A stretch of DNA of 64,000 bases from Burkholderiales bacterium (GCA_020854035.1 JADZGE010000024.1:124001-188000), one strand, 5' to 3'; shown: positions 16,629 to 24,702, counted from the first letter of the stretch. Notes: generated by a model not told the origin, from the letters alone. Numbers and translations: made by a program.

Positions 16629-17213
16629 CTAGGTCGGCGCCCGGCACGCGTCCGGATTGCCGGGCGGGGATACCAGGCGCGCGAGTGCCGCGCCATCGAG
16701 CGCCACGGCATCGGCGGCGATGCGCCAGCCGCCGGGTTCGCGCCGCAGCGTCGCCACACGGCAGGCGCGATGGGCGCCGAGCGCGGTAAGGTCCACCCGG
16801 ATCCATTCAAACTCGCTCACGCGGTCGCTTACGTGGCAGGACGCGCCGGGGACCTCGGCGAGCACCCGGTCGTTGGCGCTCGTCACGGCGAATTCCAGCG
16901 CCGAGACGGACGGCGGCAGCGCCTCCAGAAAGACGAAGATCCGCTCGTCGTCCCACGCCCCGGCGCCGGTCCGCGAATCGCCCGTGTGCACGATGCTGCC
17001 GTTCTCGTTGCGCGTGCGATTGGGGTGCACGGTATCGAGCACCCTCCCTTCCGCATCGAACGTCACGCACAGCGCGTCGAGGTCGGCCGCCTGGCGCTTC
17101 GCTCCCGGCTCGGGTTGCGGCGGGTGCCAGTGCAGGCCCATGACGATCTCCCTCGAATCGAGCTTCACGCCGGCGGGCGCGCCGCGGTCATTCAATCCGG
17201 AATTGCCCTGCAA
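16629..17213 (-). CDS. TerD-family stress/metal protein
   Basis: A 194-residue protein of the TerD family (tellurite and stress resistance, Ca2+-binding in studied members). The signature region is visible: ADLDALCVTFDAEGRVLDTV, NRTRNENGSIVHTGDSRTG, then WDDERIFVFLEALPPSVSAL. Start is a TTG at 17213 with a good GGAGGAG site about 8 bases ahead; an ATG 24 codons later would cut the first strand. The C-terminal half holds HVSDRVSEFEWIRVDLTALG, as in other TerD proteins. A lone terD-like gene outside a ter operon, inside a metal cluster, is uncommon but known. Confidence 0.75.
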   Translation of the reverse strand: MQGNSGLNDRGAPAGVKLDSREIVMGLHWHPPQPEPGAKRQAADLDALCVTFDAEGRVLDTVHPNRTRNENGSIVHTGDSRTGAGAWDDERIFVFLEALPPSVSALEFAVTSANDRVLAEVPGASCHVSDRVSEFEWIRVDLTALGAHRACRVATLRREPGGWRIAADAVALDGAALARLVSPPGNPDACRAPT

Positions 17214-17270
17214 CTCGTCTCCTCCTCCTTTCCATGGTACACGATGCCGCCCGCGTGATCGCGCGACAGG

Positions 17271-17558
17271 CTACCGGGCGAACTCGATGCGGGTGACGCG
17301 GTAGGCGCCCCCGGCCTTTTCCGCGGAGAACCGGATCCTGTCTCCGGCTTTCACCCGCTCGAGCATGGCCGGGTCGTTCAACTGGAACACCATCGTCATG
17401 GGCGGCATATCGAGGCTCGGGATGGGCCCGTGGCGTATCGTGACCTTCTGCGCGTCCCTGTCCACCTTGCGTACCTCGCCGCCGGCAAGATGGTTGGCAG
17501 CAATAGCCGGCGCGGCGGCGAGCGCCAGCGCGAGCAAAATCAATCGGATTACCTTCAT
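17271..17558 (-). CDS. CusF-like periplasmic Cu(I)/Ag(I)-binding protein
   Basis: A 95-residue exported protein: signal peptide (ILLALALAAAPAIAA) then a five-strand barrel of the CusF type with GEVRKVDRDAQKVTIRHGPI, SLDMPPMTMVFQL and IRFSAEKAGGAYRVTRIEF. The MPPMTM motif supplies the Met ligands; the Trp next to the metal in E. coli CusF is not evident. Related domains sit at the C-terminus of the CusB homologue in this window, so it probably passes copper or silver to the efflux system. Confidence 0.85.
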   Translation of the reverse strand: MKVIRLILLALALAAAPAIAANHLAGGEVRKVDRDAQKVTIRHGPIPSLDMPPMTMVFQLNDPAMLERVKAGDRIRFSAEKAGGAYRVTRIEFAR

Positions 17559-17601
17559 GTATCGCTCCTGTATCGTCGAAAGACCTGTATGGTCGGACTA
17601 T

Positions 17602-17683
17602 CGCCACGGAGGCGCAGAGGCCGCAGGGGATGACCGGCACTGCGCCTCGGCACTCCTCTCCGCGTGCTCTGCGTCTCTGCGGC
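17602..17683. repeat. Inverted-repeat element with three-unit arms
   Basis: Left arm 17602-17629 and right arm 17656-17683 are imperfect inverted repeats of 28 bp, each made of three CGCAGAGG-like units at about 10-bp spacing, around a 26-bp core. It fills the gap between the CusF-like and DUF411 genes. The architecture matches the elements at 21440 and 41626 with another unit sequence. Confidence 0.65.
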
Positions 17684-17699
17684 AGAGTCACGGGCGCCG

Positions 17700-18200
17700 T
17701 TACCGGTAGCTTGCATAGACCGCCGTCGAACCGTCGGGTATCACCAGCAGCACGTCGAAGGGCTGCGGCTTCTCGCTCGGCATGCCGGGCGAGCCCGCCG
17801 GCATGCCGGGCACCGCGAGGCCCTTCGCCTTCGGCTTCTCGGCGAGCAGGCGTCTGATCTCGCGGGCCGGGACATGCCCCTCGATGGCGTAGCCCTCGAC
17901 GACGCCGGTGTGGCAGCCGGCCAGCCGGTCGGGAATGCCGCGGCGGCGGCGCTCGATGCCGGTGTCCTTCACCTCGATCCGCTTCACCCGGAAGCCGGCG
18001 GCGCGCAGATGACTGATCCACGCGCCGCAGCAGCCTCAGCCGGGATCGAGATAGACGTCGATTGCCGGTCCGGTGGCGCCTCGCGCCGGCCCGGCCGCAA
18101 TCGCCGCGGCGAGTGCGGCGAGAAACATCCTTCTCTTCCTGACGGCAATTCCGGCGGGCGAGTACCGCGTCCGGTTGCTCATGTTCACGTACGGTTTCAT
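17700..18200 (-). CDS. DUF411 metal-binding protein with in-frame UGA at a motif Cys (candidate selenoprotein)
   Basis: The frame runs from ATG 18200 (behind GAGGAAAC) through a Tat-like signal (RKRRMFLAALAAAIAAGPAR) into a full DUF411 domain: DVYLDPG-[UGA]-GCCGAWISHL, GCHTGVVEGYAIEGHVP, GLAVPGMPAGSPGMP. DUF411 proteins, found with copper and cus genes, normally have CGCC here; codon 55 (18036-18038) is TGA exactly at the first Cys, leaving U-G-C-C, a UxxC-type site. The frame is otherwise open for 166 residues. It could be a selenocysteine codon, a nonsense mutation or a base-call error. ATG 18128 is an alternative start. If UGA is a stop, only a 54-residue stub is made. Confidence 0.7.
17998..18028 (-). 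promoter_or_regulatory. Hairpin 3' of the in-frame UGA (candidate bSECIS)
   Basis: Beginning 7 nt after the UGA, GCGGCGCG pairs with CGCGCCGC, continued by two wobble pairs and GAU/AUC, making a 13-bp stem with the 5-nt loop CAGUC. Twenty nt separate UGA from the loop, within the range known for bacterial selenocysteine elements. The loop contains GU but not a G in its first two positions, so the fit is partial; GC-rich DNA forms hairpins easily. Confidence 0.4.
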
Positions 18201-18377
18201 GCGTTTCCTCTTCCGCCGTCCGCGCCGGGTACTCCGCGGTTCCCGCCGCTGCCGGCGCCGTGATCGTGCGCGGTGCCCCTCCGGAAAGTGCGTGCCGTCG
18301 GGGAAAACGCCGGGAGACTCCCGTGCAGGGCCACCTTGAACGACAGTGCGCGCGCGCCGAAGTTCACCGCGCCGCGT

Positions 18378-19049
18378 TCACGACCCGGCCGGCCGGAACA
18401 CGAGGAAGTACTGGTTCGGCAGGAAATCGTGCTCTTCGGAGAGCGCGTAGCCGGCACGCTTCAGTTCGGCCTTCACCTGCGCCGGCGCCATGCGCGCGGA
18501 ACGCGGGGGACCCGTGGGCGAATCCATCCGGAAGTCGATCACGGCGAGGCGGCCGCCGGGCTTCAGCGACTCGCGCAGTCTCGCGAAGTAGCGCTCCCGG
18601 TTCTCGACGTGGTGATAGACGTCCACGAACACGACGAGATCCGCCTTTTCCGGCAGTCGAGGATCGTCCGGCGCGCCGGCGATCGCGGTGAGGTTCTTCA
18701 GGCCTTCGCGCCGCGCGCGCTCCCGGAGGAACTTCACCATGTCCGGCTCGGTATCCACGCCGTAGACGCGGCCCTTCGGCGTCATGTTCGCGAAACGCAC
18801 GGCAAAGTAGCCGGTGCCGGAACCGATGTCGGCGATGACCGCGTCGGGCTTCAGCGCCAGCGCCTGGATCACCTCGTGCGGCTTCTGCCACGCGTCGCGC
18901 CTCGGGTCGTCGAAGACCCGCGACCACCTCTCGGCGTCACCGAAGCCGTGATCGCGGGTGTGCGGCGCCTGCGCCGTCGCCGAGCCCGTGCTCCACAGCG
19001 CGCCGCTCAGCACGATCAGCAGCGGGGCGAGGAACCTGAATCGTGTCAT
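18378..19049 (-). CDS. Exported class I SAM-dependent methyltransferase-like protein
   Basis: A 223-residue protein with a signal peptide (FLAPLLIVLSGALWSTGSATA) ahead of a Rossmann methyltransferase fold: VIADIGSGTGYFAVRFA (SAM loop), RVYGVDTEPDMVKFL, LVVFVDVYHHVENRERYF, LKPGGRLAVIDFRMD, ending PNQYFLVFRP. Periplasmic methyltransferase-like proteins are odd because SAM is cytosolic, yet this type recurs in proteobacteria. ATG 19049 follows an AAAGGAGA site. The neighbouring Met-rich gene's frame runs over this start by 110 bp. Confidence 0.8.
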   Translation of the reverse strand: MTRFRFLAPLLIVLSGALWSTGSATAQAPHTRDHGFGDAERWSRVFDDPRRDAWQKPHEVIQALALKPDAVIADIGSGTGYFAVRFANMTPKGRVYGVDTEPDMVKFLRERARREGLKNLTAIAGAPDDPRLPEKADLVVFVDVYHHVENRERYFARLRESLKPGGRLAVIDFRMDSPTGPPRSARMAPAQVKAELKRAGYALSEEHDFLPNQYFLVFRPAGS

Positions 19050-19563
19050 TTCGCGTCTCCTTTCGAGAGGGATCGGTGGAGGTGCGGGTGACGATCGCGC
19101 CCTTGTCGGTGAACTCGACGACGGATTTGATGTTCCCCGCATTATCGAAGATCACCGGCAGCGTGGTGCTGAAGATATTGAATTCGCGGCCGTCCTTCAG
19201 GCGCTGCGACATGCTGGCAACGTGCGCCTTTATGCTGCCCGCGATTGCCGGGTCGTCGGACTCGCTCACCGTGCGGATGCGGTCCGGCAGCCGGGTCACG
19301 GTACGCCGGATCTTCGTATTGTCGTGATCGAGATTCATCGTCACGCCCATGTCGGCCGCCGAACTGGCGTCCCGGGCGGTCAGCATGCCGGCGGGGCCGC
19401 GCCCCATGCCGGGGCCCATGCCCTGCCTCATCATCGGGCCATGGCCCGCTGCGCCGTGGTCGTGCTCCATGCCGGGGCCGCCGCCCGCGGTCTGGGCGGA
19501 TACCGCTGCGGCTCCCAGGACCAGTGCGGCGGCGGCGATGGCGATCCGACTGGCGGGTTTCAT
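18937..19563 (-). CDS. Exported Met/His-containing protein of unknown function
   Basis: About 208 residues from ATG 19563 (GAGGAG ahead). Signal peptide IAIAAAALVLGAAAVSAQ; then a Met/His/Gly segment (GMEHDHGAAGHGPMMRQGMG) likely to bind metal, and a domain with SESDDPAIAGSIKAHVASMS and REFNIFSTTLPVIF. The final 38 residues lie inside the start of the methyltransferase gene, beyond where the conserved-looking part ends (GAIVTRTSTDP). The original stop may have been lost, or there is a late frameshift. Confidence 0.6.
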   Translation of the reverse strand: MKPASRIAIAAAALVLGAAAVSAQTAGGGPGMEHDHGAAGHGPMMRQGMGPGMGRGPAGMLTARDASSAADMGVTMNLDHDNTKIRRTVTRLPDRIRTVSESDDPAIAGSIKAHVASMSQRLKDGREFNIFSTTLPVIFDNAGNIKSVVEFTDKGAIVTRTSTDPSRKETRNDTIQVPRPAADRAERRAVEHGLGDGAGAAHPRSRLR

Positions 19564-19624
19564 GCGCATTCTCCTCGAGGTGTAGGGAAGGGAGCGACGG
19601 ACGCCGCCCCTCCCCATGCCGCTC

Positions 19625-20083
19625 TCAGTGCTGGTGCTCGGTCGTTGCCGGCGCCCGCGGTGCGGCGCCGGTGCGCGGACCGAAGCCGCCGTGGGGCCCA
19701 CGATGCTCGGGGAGCGTGATGCCCTTTTCCTGCGCGCGCTTCTGCATCTCCGTGCGCGTCGTCGCGGCGATTTTCTGCCGCTCCTCGGGCGTCCGGGCGT
19801 TGCGCATCTTCTCCTGCAGCGCCGTCCGCTCTTCCGGGGTCATGAGCTGCTGCACGGCACCCGGTCCCGGTCCGCCATGGCCGCCCCTCGTTGCGCTGGG
19901 GCCCATGCCGCCCATCATGCCATGCTGCGTTCCACCCTGCGCGCCGTGCTGCATGCCGCCCTTCATCTGCATCTGCGGGCCCATGCCGGCGCCCATCCGT
20001 CCGGGGTGAGCGACCGCGGCGACTGCGAATCCGAGGCCCATCGCGGCGGCGACGCCCGCCGCAAGCTTGCGAGACTGTTTCAT
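19625..20083 (-). CDS. Spy/CpxP-like Met/His-rich periplasmic protein
   Basis: A 152-residue exported protein with signal peptide ending AVAHP. A Met/Gly/His segment (MGPQMQMKGGMQHGAQGG, HGMMGGMG) precedes a helical LTxxQ-like part: LMTPEERTALQEKMRN and RTPEERQKIAATTRTEMQKR, then a His/Pro tail (APATTEHQH). Spy/CpxP proteins are periplasmic chaperones or metal-stress sensors. It heads a leftward set with the methyltransferase and is divergent from the gene at 20365. Confidence 0.7.
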   Translation of the reverse strand: MKQSRKLAAGVAAAMGLGFAVAAVAHPGRMGAGMGPQMQMKGGMQHGAQGGTQHGMMGGMGPSATRGGHGGPGPGAVQQLMTPEERTALQEKMRNARTPEERQKIAATTRTEMQKRAQEKGITLPEHRGPHGGFGPRTGAAPRAPATTEHQH

Positions 20084-20291
20084 GGTCGTATCCTTTCCAG
20101 TTGTGAAATGGGTTCTGTTCACCTTGACCGGTAGTCGTCCGCCGGTTTCCCGGAGGCCGTCCGGTCGCAGCGGTTCCCATTGAAGCACCGAGTTGTAAGC
20201 GGGTGATGTCGGCAAGCGGCATTTTTGTATCGCAGCCTTGCCGCATGGGGCGTTGTTACACTGCGTTACAAGGCTCCCGGCCCGCCGGCCC

Positions 20292-20305
20292 TTGATCCAT
20301 GTCAA
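20292..20305. promoter_or_regulatory. FNR/Anr/Dnr-type box in a divergent gap
   Basis: TTGATCCATGTCAA, one change from the perfect palindrome. It is centred 66 bp before the start at 20365 and 215 bp before the divergent gene at 20083, so the rightward gene is the likely target. The rest of the gap (20084-20364) shows no other clear element. Confidence 0.6.
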
Positions 20306-20364
20306 GAGGCACCGTTCGCGGCGTTGGCAATATGCCCTCGCCACAAGGCGTGACGGGAGACCCC

Positions 20365-20649
20365 ATGCATACCGTGATCTGGACGATCCGTCCCAACGAA
20401 GGAACCAGCCGCAAGGACATCGCGGAGGAACTGGAGGTGTCCAAGCGCGACTACGCGGGAGGCGCGGGCCTGCAGCGCGTCGTGCTCGGCGTGTCGTCGG
20501 ACAACAAGTGCGTGATCGAGATTTCTCTGTGGGAGAACAAGGCCGCGGCGGATGCCTTCTTCACCAGGGCCTGGGAAACGGCGCTGTCGCGGCGGTGGCA
20601 GGCGGCGCCGGTCGCACGCGAGGAATGGGACACGCTGACGGTCATCTGA
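20365..20649 (+). CDS. Small alpha/beta protein, possibly ABM/dimeric ferredoxin-like fold
   Basis: A 94-residue cytosolic protein: MHTVIWTIRPNEGTSRKDIA, then GLQRVVLGVSSDNKCVIEIS, LWENKAAADAFFTRAWETAL and EEWDTLTVI. The strand-helix-strand-strand-helix-strand order and the LWENKAAADAFF helix resemble antibiotic-biosynthesis-monooxygenase-like dimeric proteins. I cannot name a family. ATG 20365 was preferred to 20299 because the FNR-like box would overlap the earlier start. Confidence 0.6.
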   Translation: MHTVIWTIRPNEGTSRKDIAEELEVSKRDYAGGAGLQRVVLGVSSDNKCVIEISLWENKAAADAFFTRAWETALSRRWQAAPVAREEWDTLTVI

Positions 20650-20691
20650 CTGGCAACGGCCGGAATCCGGCTGCCGGCGAATGATACCCCG

Positions 20692-21414
20692 ATGCGGCAG
20701 GATCACGTCCTCATCGTCGACGACGATGCCGAGATCCGGACGCTGCTGACCGAGTATCTCCGCAAGCAGGGCTACCGCGCGAGCGCGGTGGCCGACGGGC
20801 GGGCGCTGCGCGCGGCGGTGGCAACGTCGGTCCCGGACGTGATCGTGCTCGACCTCATGCTGCCGGGCGAGGACGGGCTCTCGCTCTGCCGCGACCTGCG
20901 CTCCCGTTCCGACGTTCCCATCATCATGCTGACCGCGCGCGGGGACGAGACCGACCGCATCGTCGGCCTCGAAATGGGCGCGGACGACTACATCGCGAAG
21001 CCGTTCAATCCCCGCGAGTTGCTCGCGCGCGTGAAAAGCGTGCTGCGCCGCGCCCGTTCGCTTCCCGAGAACCTGAAGGCGCCCGAGGCGCGCGCCTGGC
21101 GCTTCGCCGGCTGGATGCTCGACAACGCCAGTCGCAACCTGACCGCCCCGGACGGCGTCGTCGTCGCGCTCTCGGGCACCGAGTTCAGGCTGCTGCGGGT
21201 CTTTCTCGATCATCCGAACCGCGTGCTCACGCGCGACCAGTTGATCGACTTCATGCTCTCGCGCGATGCGGCGCCGTTCGACCGGGCGATCGACGTGCAG
21301 GTGAGCCGCCTGCGCCACCGCCTGCGGGAGGACGCACGGGAGCCGGCGATCATCAAGACCGTGCGCGGCCGCGGATACGTCTTCGCCGCCCAGGTGGAAA
21401 CCGCGACGACGTGA
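20692..21414 (+). CDS. OmpR-family response regulator
   Basis: A 240-residue transcription factor with an N-terminal receiver (LIVDDDAEIRTLLTEYL acidic pocket, phospho-Asp in VIVLDLMLPGEDGL, Thr in IIMLTARGDETD, Lys in DDYIAKPF) and a C-terminal winged helix (LSGTEFRLLRVFLDHPNRVL, FDRAIDVQVSRLRHRLREDA, IKTVRGRGYVFAAQVE). Its kinase is the next gene, across a 200-bp gap with a repeat element. The operon context (Met-rich sensor, copper and redox genes around) suggests metal sensing, but the signal is unproven. Confidence 0.93.
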   Translation: MRQDHVLIVDDDAEIRTLLTEYLRKQGYRASAVADGRALRAAVATSVPDVIVLDLMLPGEDGLSLCRDLRSRSDVPIIMLTARGDETDRIVGLEMGADDYIAKPFNPRELLARVKSVLRRARSLPENLKAPEARAWRFAGWMLDNASRNLTAPDGVVVALSGTEFRLLRVFLDHPNRVLTRDQLIDFMLSRDAAPFDRAIDVQVSRLRHRLREDAREPAIIKTVRGRGYVFAAQVETATT

Positions 21415-21439
21415 GTCCGTTCCTCCGAAGAATGAATTC

Positions 21440-21572
21440 GCCGCCGATGTACGCCGATATGCGCCGATGGGTCCGTACTGTACGGACGCCATTTCATCCG
21501 GCTTGCGGGTGACGGGCATGAACAGAATACATCGCTTTGATTCATCGGCGCTCGTCGGTGTTCATCGGCGGC
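21440..21572. repeat. 133-bp inverted-repeat element with three-unit arms
   Basis: Arms 21440-21469 and 21543-21572 (30 bp each) are inverted copies built from three CGCCGATG units at 10-bp period. The 73-bp core starts with its own palindrome, GTCCGTAC-T-GTACGGAC (21471-21487). It separates the response regulator from its kinase. A second copy with near-identical arms and size lies at 41626-41759, but the cores are unrelated. Confidence 0.75.
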
Positions 21573-21616
21573 TCAACCTTCGGTCCCGGGTTCGACCGCT
21601 TCTCCAGGGCTGAGCG

Positions 21617-23074
21617 ATGCGCCTCCTCCCGAGATCGCTCTTCAGCCGCCTGCTGCTCGTGCTCCTCGCCGGGCTGGTGGTCGCGCAGGTGGCGAGCCTG
21701 TCTATTCACATGCACGAGCGCGGGGAACTCATCGCGCAGGCGAGCGGCATGCAGGCGGCGCAGCGCATCGCTGACATCGTGCGACTGTTCGACACGCTCG
21801 ATGCCGCCGAGCGGCGACGCATCATGCGCGTATTCAGCGCGCCCCCGGTCACGATCAGCCTCGACGAAGCGCCGTTCGGCCCGGCGCAGGCGGGCGCCGA
21901 GGATGCCGCCCGTGCCGCGCTCTTCGGCGCGCTGCTGCGCCGCTACCTTGGCGACGCGCGTGGCGTGGCCGTGCGGCGCATCGCCGCCATTCCCTGGGAG
22001 CCCGGCAAGGGCATGATGATGGGTTTCCGCGCGCAGGGCATGCCCGACGGATGGACGCCGCCGTGGGCGGGCATGCACGCCGGCGGCGCGCCGGGGTTCG
22101 CGTTCGCCACGCAGGTGCGGCTCAAGGACGGCACGCTCGTCACCTTCAACTCCCGCCAGCCCGCGCGTACCGAGAGCTGGCCGTACCGCGTGCTCGCGAG
22201 CCTTGCCGTGCTCCTCGCCGCCGTCATCGCGCTGTCGTGGCTGGCGGTGCGCTGGGTGACGCGCCCGCTCGGCGCCCTGGCGGATGCCGCGGACGCGCTC
22301 GGCCGCGACATCAACCGCCCGCCCATGCCGGAGACCGGGCCGGCGGAAGTGACGCGCACCGCGCGCGCGTTCAACACCATGCAGGCGCGCCTCGCGGGCT
22401 ATCTGCGCGACCGCACGCGCGTGCTCGCCGCGATGTCGCACGATCTCAAGACGCCCGTGACGCGCCTGCGACTGCGTGCCGAGCTGCTGGAGGACGAGCA
22501 GTTGAAGGCGAAATTCGCGCGGGACCTCGACGAAATGGAAGCGATGGTGAGCGACACGCTCGACTTCCTGCGGGGGTTCGAGAGCGAGGAGGTGCCGGGC
22601 CTTGTCGACGTCGGGGCGCTCCTGGAGAGCGTCAGGGCCGACGCCGAACTGCTCGGCGGGCGCGTGACCGTCGAGGGCGGCGCGGCGCGCCCCATCGCCG
22701 CCCGCCCGCAGGCGTTGAAGCGCTGCGTCGCCAACCTCGTCGAGAACGCTGTCAAGTACGGCAAGACCGCCACCATCGTGGTGAGGGACAGCGAAGAGCG
22801 CCTGGAGATCAGCGTACGGGACGAGGGCCCCGGGTTGCCAGAGGGCGAGCTGGAGAAGGTGTTCGATCCGTTCTACCGCGTCGAGGTCTCGCGCAGCCGG
22901 GTCACGGGCGGCACCGGCCTCGGTCTCACGATCGCGCGCAGCATCGTGGAGGCGAACGGCGGCAGCCTCGTGCTGCGCAATCGCCCGGAAGGGGGACTGG
23001 AGGCGCGGTTGACCCTGCCGCGTGCGCGGCCGGACGGTGAGAAGCGGGCCGACGGCGCGCGCCGCGCCGGTTGA
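21617..23074 (+). CDS. Sensor histidine kinase (EnvZ-type)
   Basis: A 485-residue inner-membrane kinase: first membrane helix LLLVLLAGLVVAQVASL, a periplasmic sensor with a Met-rich patch (GKGMMMGFRAQGMPDGW, about residues 130-150), second helix VLASLAVLLAAVIALSWLAV, HAMP linker, then the H-box MSHDLKTPVTRLRLRAEL (His near 275), N-box NLVENAVKYG, DEGPGLPEGELEKVFDPFYR and GGTGLGLTIARSIVEANGG. All catalytic boxes are present. The Met patch could be a copper/silver site (inferred). It pairs with the OmpR-type regulator upstream. Confidence 0.92.
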   Translation: MRLLPRSLFSRLLLVLLAGLVVAQVASLSIHMHERGELIAQASGMQAAQRIADIVRLFDTLDAAERRRIMRVFSAPPVTISLDEAPFGPAQAGAEDAARAALFGALLRRYLGDARGVAVRRIAAIPWEPGKGMMMGFRAQGMPDGWTPPWAGMHAGGAPGFAFATQVRLKDGTLVTFNSRQPARTESWPYRVLASLAVLLAAVIALSWLAVRWVTRPLGALADAADALGRDINRPPMPETGPAEVTRTARAFNTMQARLAGYLRDRTRVLAAMSHDLKTPVTRLRLRAELLEDEQLKAKFARDLDEMEAMVSDTLDFLRGFESEEVPGLVDVGALLESVRADAELLGGRVTVEGGAARPIAARPQALKRCVANLVENAVKYGKTATIVVRDSEERLEISVRDEGPGLPEGELEKVFDPFYRVEVSRSRVTGGTGLGLTIARSIVEANGGSLVLRNRPEGGLEARLTLPRARPDGEKRADGARRAG

Positions 23075-23103
23075 TCGGGATCGACTCCACCGGACACCGC
23101 GAG

Positions 23104-23310
23104 ATGATATCGGTCGAAGAACTGCGGCAGACCCCGGTCGAAGATCAGCCCGTCGAGCGGCCGGCGGTCGCGTCCGCGCAGGTGATCCTGCACGCCGGCG
23201 CGGCGCTGGCGGACGTCCGGGAGGGCGTCGAGGTACTGTTCCGCGACGAGGTGGCGGCGATCCCGGCGCTGCGCGCGCGGCTCGCGCGATGGGAGTTGCC
23301 GGTATGGTAG
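23104..23310 (+). CDS. Small protein of unknown function after the kinase gene
   Basis: About 68 residues, soluble and acidic: MISVEELRQTPVEDQPVER then VILHAGAALADVREGVEVLF and ending RARLARWELPVW. No signal peptide and no recognised family. A TTG at 23071 overlapping the kinase stop could give 11 more residues. Its TAG overlaps the next gene's ATG (ATGGTAG), consistent with coupling, which is the main reason to believe it is real. Confidence 0.4.
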   Translation: MISVEELRQTPVEDQPVERPAVASAQVILHAGAALADVREGVEVLFRDEVAAIPALRARLARWELPVW

Positions 23311-24692
23311 CGATGCGCCGGAACCGGACGGCGCTCGCGCCCGCAATCCGCCGGTGGGTCGCGGTGCTGCTGCTGGCGCTCGTCCCTGCCGTCGCGGCGG
23401 CGCAATCACCGCAACGACTCGATGTTTACGTCTTCTGGGCGATCGGCTGCCCGCACTGCGAGCGCGAAATCGAGTTCCTGAAGCGCCTGGAAGCGCGCGA
23501 GCCGCGGCTCAAGGTGCACTATCTGGAGATCACGCGCAGCGCGGGGAATCGCGCGGTGCTCGCCGCCATCGCCCACCGCTACAAGATCGAGCGCATCTCG
23601 GTCCCGGTCACGCTGGTGGGCGATGCCGTCATGATGGGCTATGCGACCGATGCGTCGAGCGGTGCCGAACTGACGCGCGGTATCGCCGCGTGTCTCGAGC
23701 GCGGCTGCCCCGATGTGGTCGCGCCTCTCTTCAAGGGGGTCCCCGGGCGCGCGCCGGGCAATGCGGCCGCACCTGCAGCGCTGCCCGGGACCGGATTGCC
23801 GGTGCGCCTCGCGGCGGCGGAACCCCGCGAGCAGGTGCATCTCGCGGCGCTCCGCGACGACGCAGAAGGCGGGAAAGCGGGCGCCGCCGCGAGCGAAGCG
23901 CCGTCACCCGGCGCGGCGCCGGGCGGCATGCGGCGGATGATCCCGCCGGCGATCTCCGTCCCGATTCTCGGCGAGGTGAGGACGGCCGACTTTTCGCTGC
24001 CGGTCCTCACCGTCGTGCTGGGTGCGCTGGACGGCTTCAATCCCTGCGCGATGTGGGTGCTCGTGTTCCTGATCGGGCTCCTCCTCGGCATCGAGGATCG
24101 CTCCCGCATGTGGGTGCTCGGCACGGCATTCATCGCGGTCTCGGGGCTCGTCTATTTCGTGTTCATGGCCGCGTGGTTGAACCTGCTGCTTTTCATCGGC
24201 GCGGTGGCGTGGGTGCGGGCGGCGGTCGGCGTGGTGGCGCTCGCCGGGGGCTTCCATTACCTGCGCGAATACTTCCGCAACCCGGACGCGGTGTGCAAGG
24301 TCACCGCGCCGGAATCGCGCCGGCGCGTGTTCGAGAGCCTGCGCCGGCTCGCGACGGAAAGCCGGTTCTGGTTCGCCCTCGCGGGGATCGTCGCGCTCGC
24401 CTTCGCGGTGAACCTCGTGGAACTCATCTGCTCCGCCGGGATACCGGCCGTCTACACGCAGGTGCTGGCGCTTTCCAACCTGCCGGCGTGGCAGTACTAC
24501 GGCTACATCGTGCTCTACATCCTGGTTTTCATGCTCGACGACCTCCTCGTGTTCGTGATCGCCATGAAGACCCTCCAGGTGGCCGGCGCGACCGGCCGCT
24601 ACACGCGCTTCTCGAATCTCGCGGGTGGCCTCGTGCTGCTCCCGCTTGGCATCCTGCTCCTCCTTCGGCCGGAGTGGCTCATGTTCGGTTAG
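23304..24692 (+). CDS. Thioredoxin-like / CcdA-DsbD-like membrane fusion protein
   Basis: A 462-residue envelope protein. After a signal/anchor (VAVLLLALVPAVAAA) comes a periplasmic thioredoxin/glutaredoxin-like domain with Cys-Pro-His-Cys in VFWAIGCPHCEREIEFLKRL and a cis-Pro-type ISVPVTLVGD. A low-complexity linker leads to a CcdA/DsbD-like bundle: GFNPCAMWVLVFLIG and NLVELICSAGIPAVYTQVL supply the two membrane Cys. It probably moves reducing power across the membrane into its own thioredoxin domain, for example to keep metal-site thiols reduced. An extragenic palindrome follows its stop. Confidence 0.82.
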   Translation: MVAMRRNRTALAPAIRRWVAVLLLALVPAVAAAQSPQRLDVYVFWAIGCPHCEREIEFLKRLEAREPRLKVHYLEITRSAGNRAVLAAIAHRYKIERISVPVTLVGDAVMMGYATDASSGAELTRGIAACLERGCPDVVAPLFKGVPGRAPGNAAAPAALPGTGLPVRLAAAEPREQVHLAALRDDAEGGKAGAAASEAPSPGAAPGGMRRMIPPAISVPILGEVRTADFSLPVLTVVLGALDGFNPCAMWVLVFLIGLLLGIEDRSRMWVLGTAFIAVSGLVYFVFMAAWLNLLLFIGAVAWVRAAVGVVALAGGFHYLREYFRNPDAVCKVTAPESRRRVFESLRRLATESRFWFALAGIVALAFAVNLVELICSAGIPAVYTQVLALSNLPAWQYYGYIVLYILVFMLDDLLVFVIAMKTLQVAGATGRYTRFSNLAGGLVLLPLGILLLLRPEWLMFG

Positions 24693-24702
24693 GCGGGAGT
24701 TT

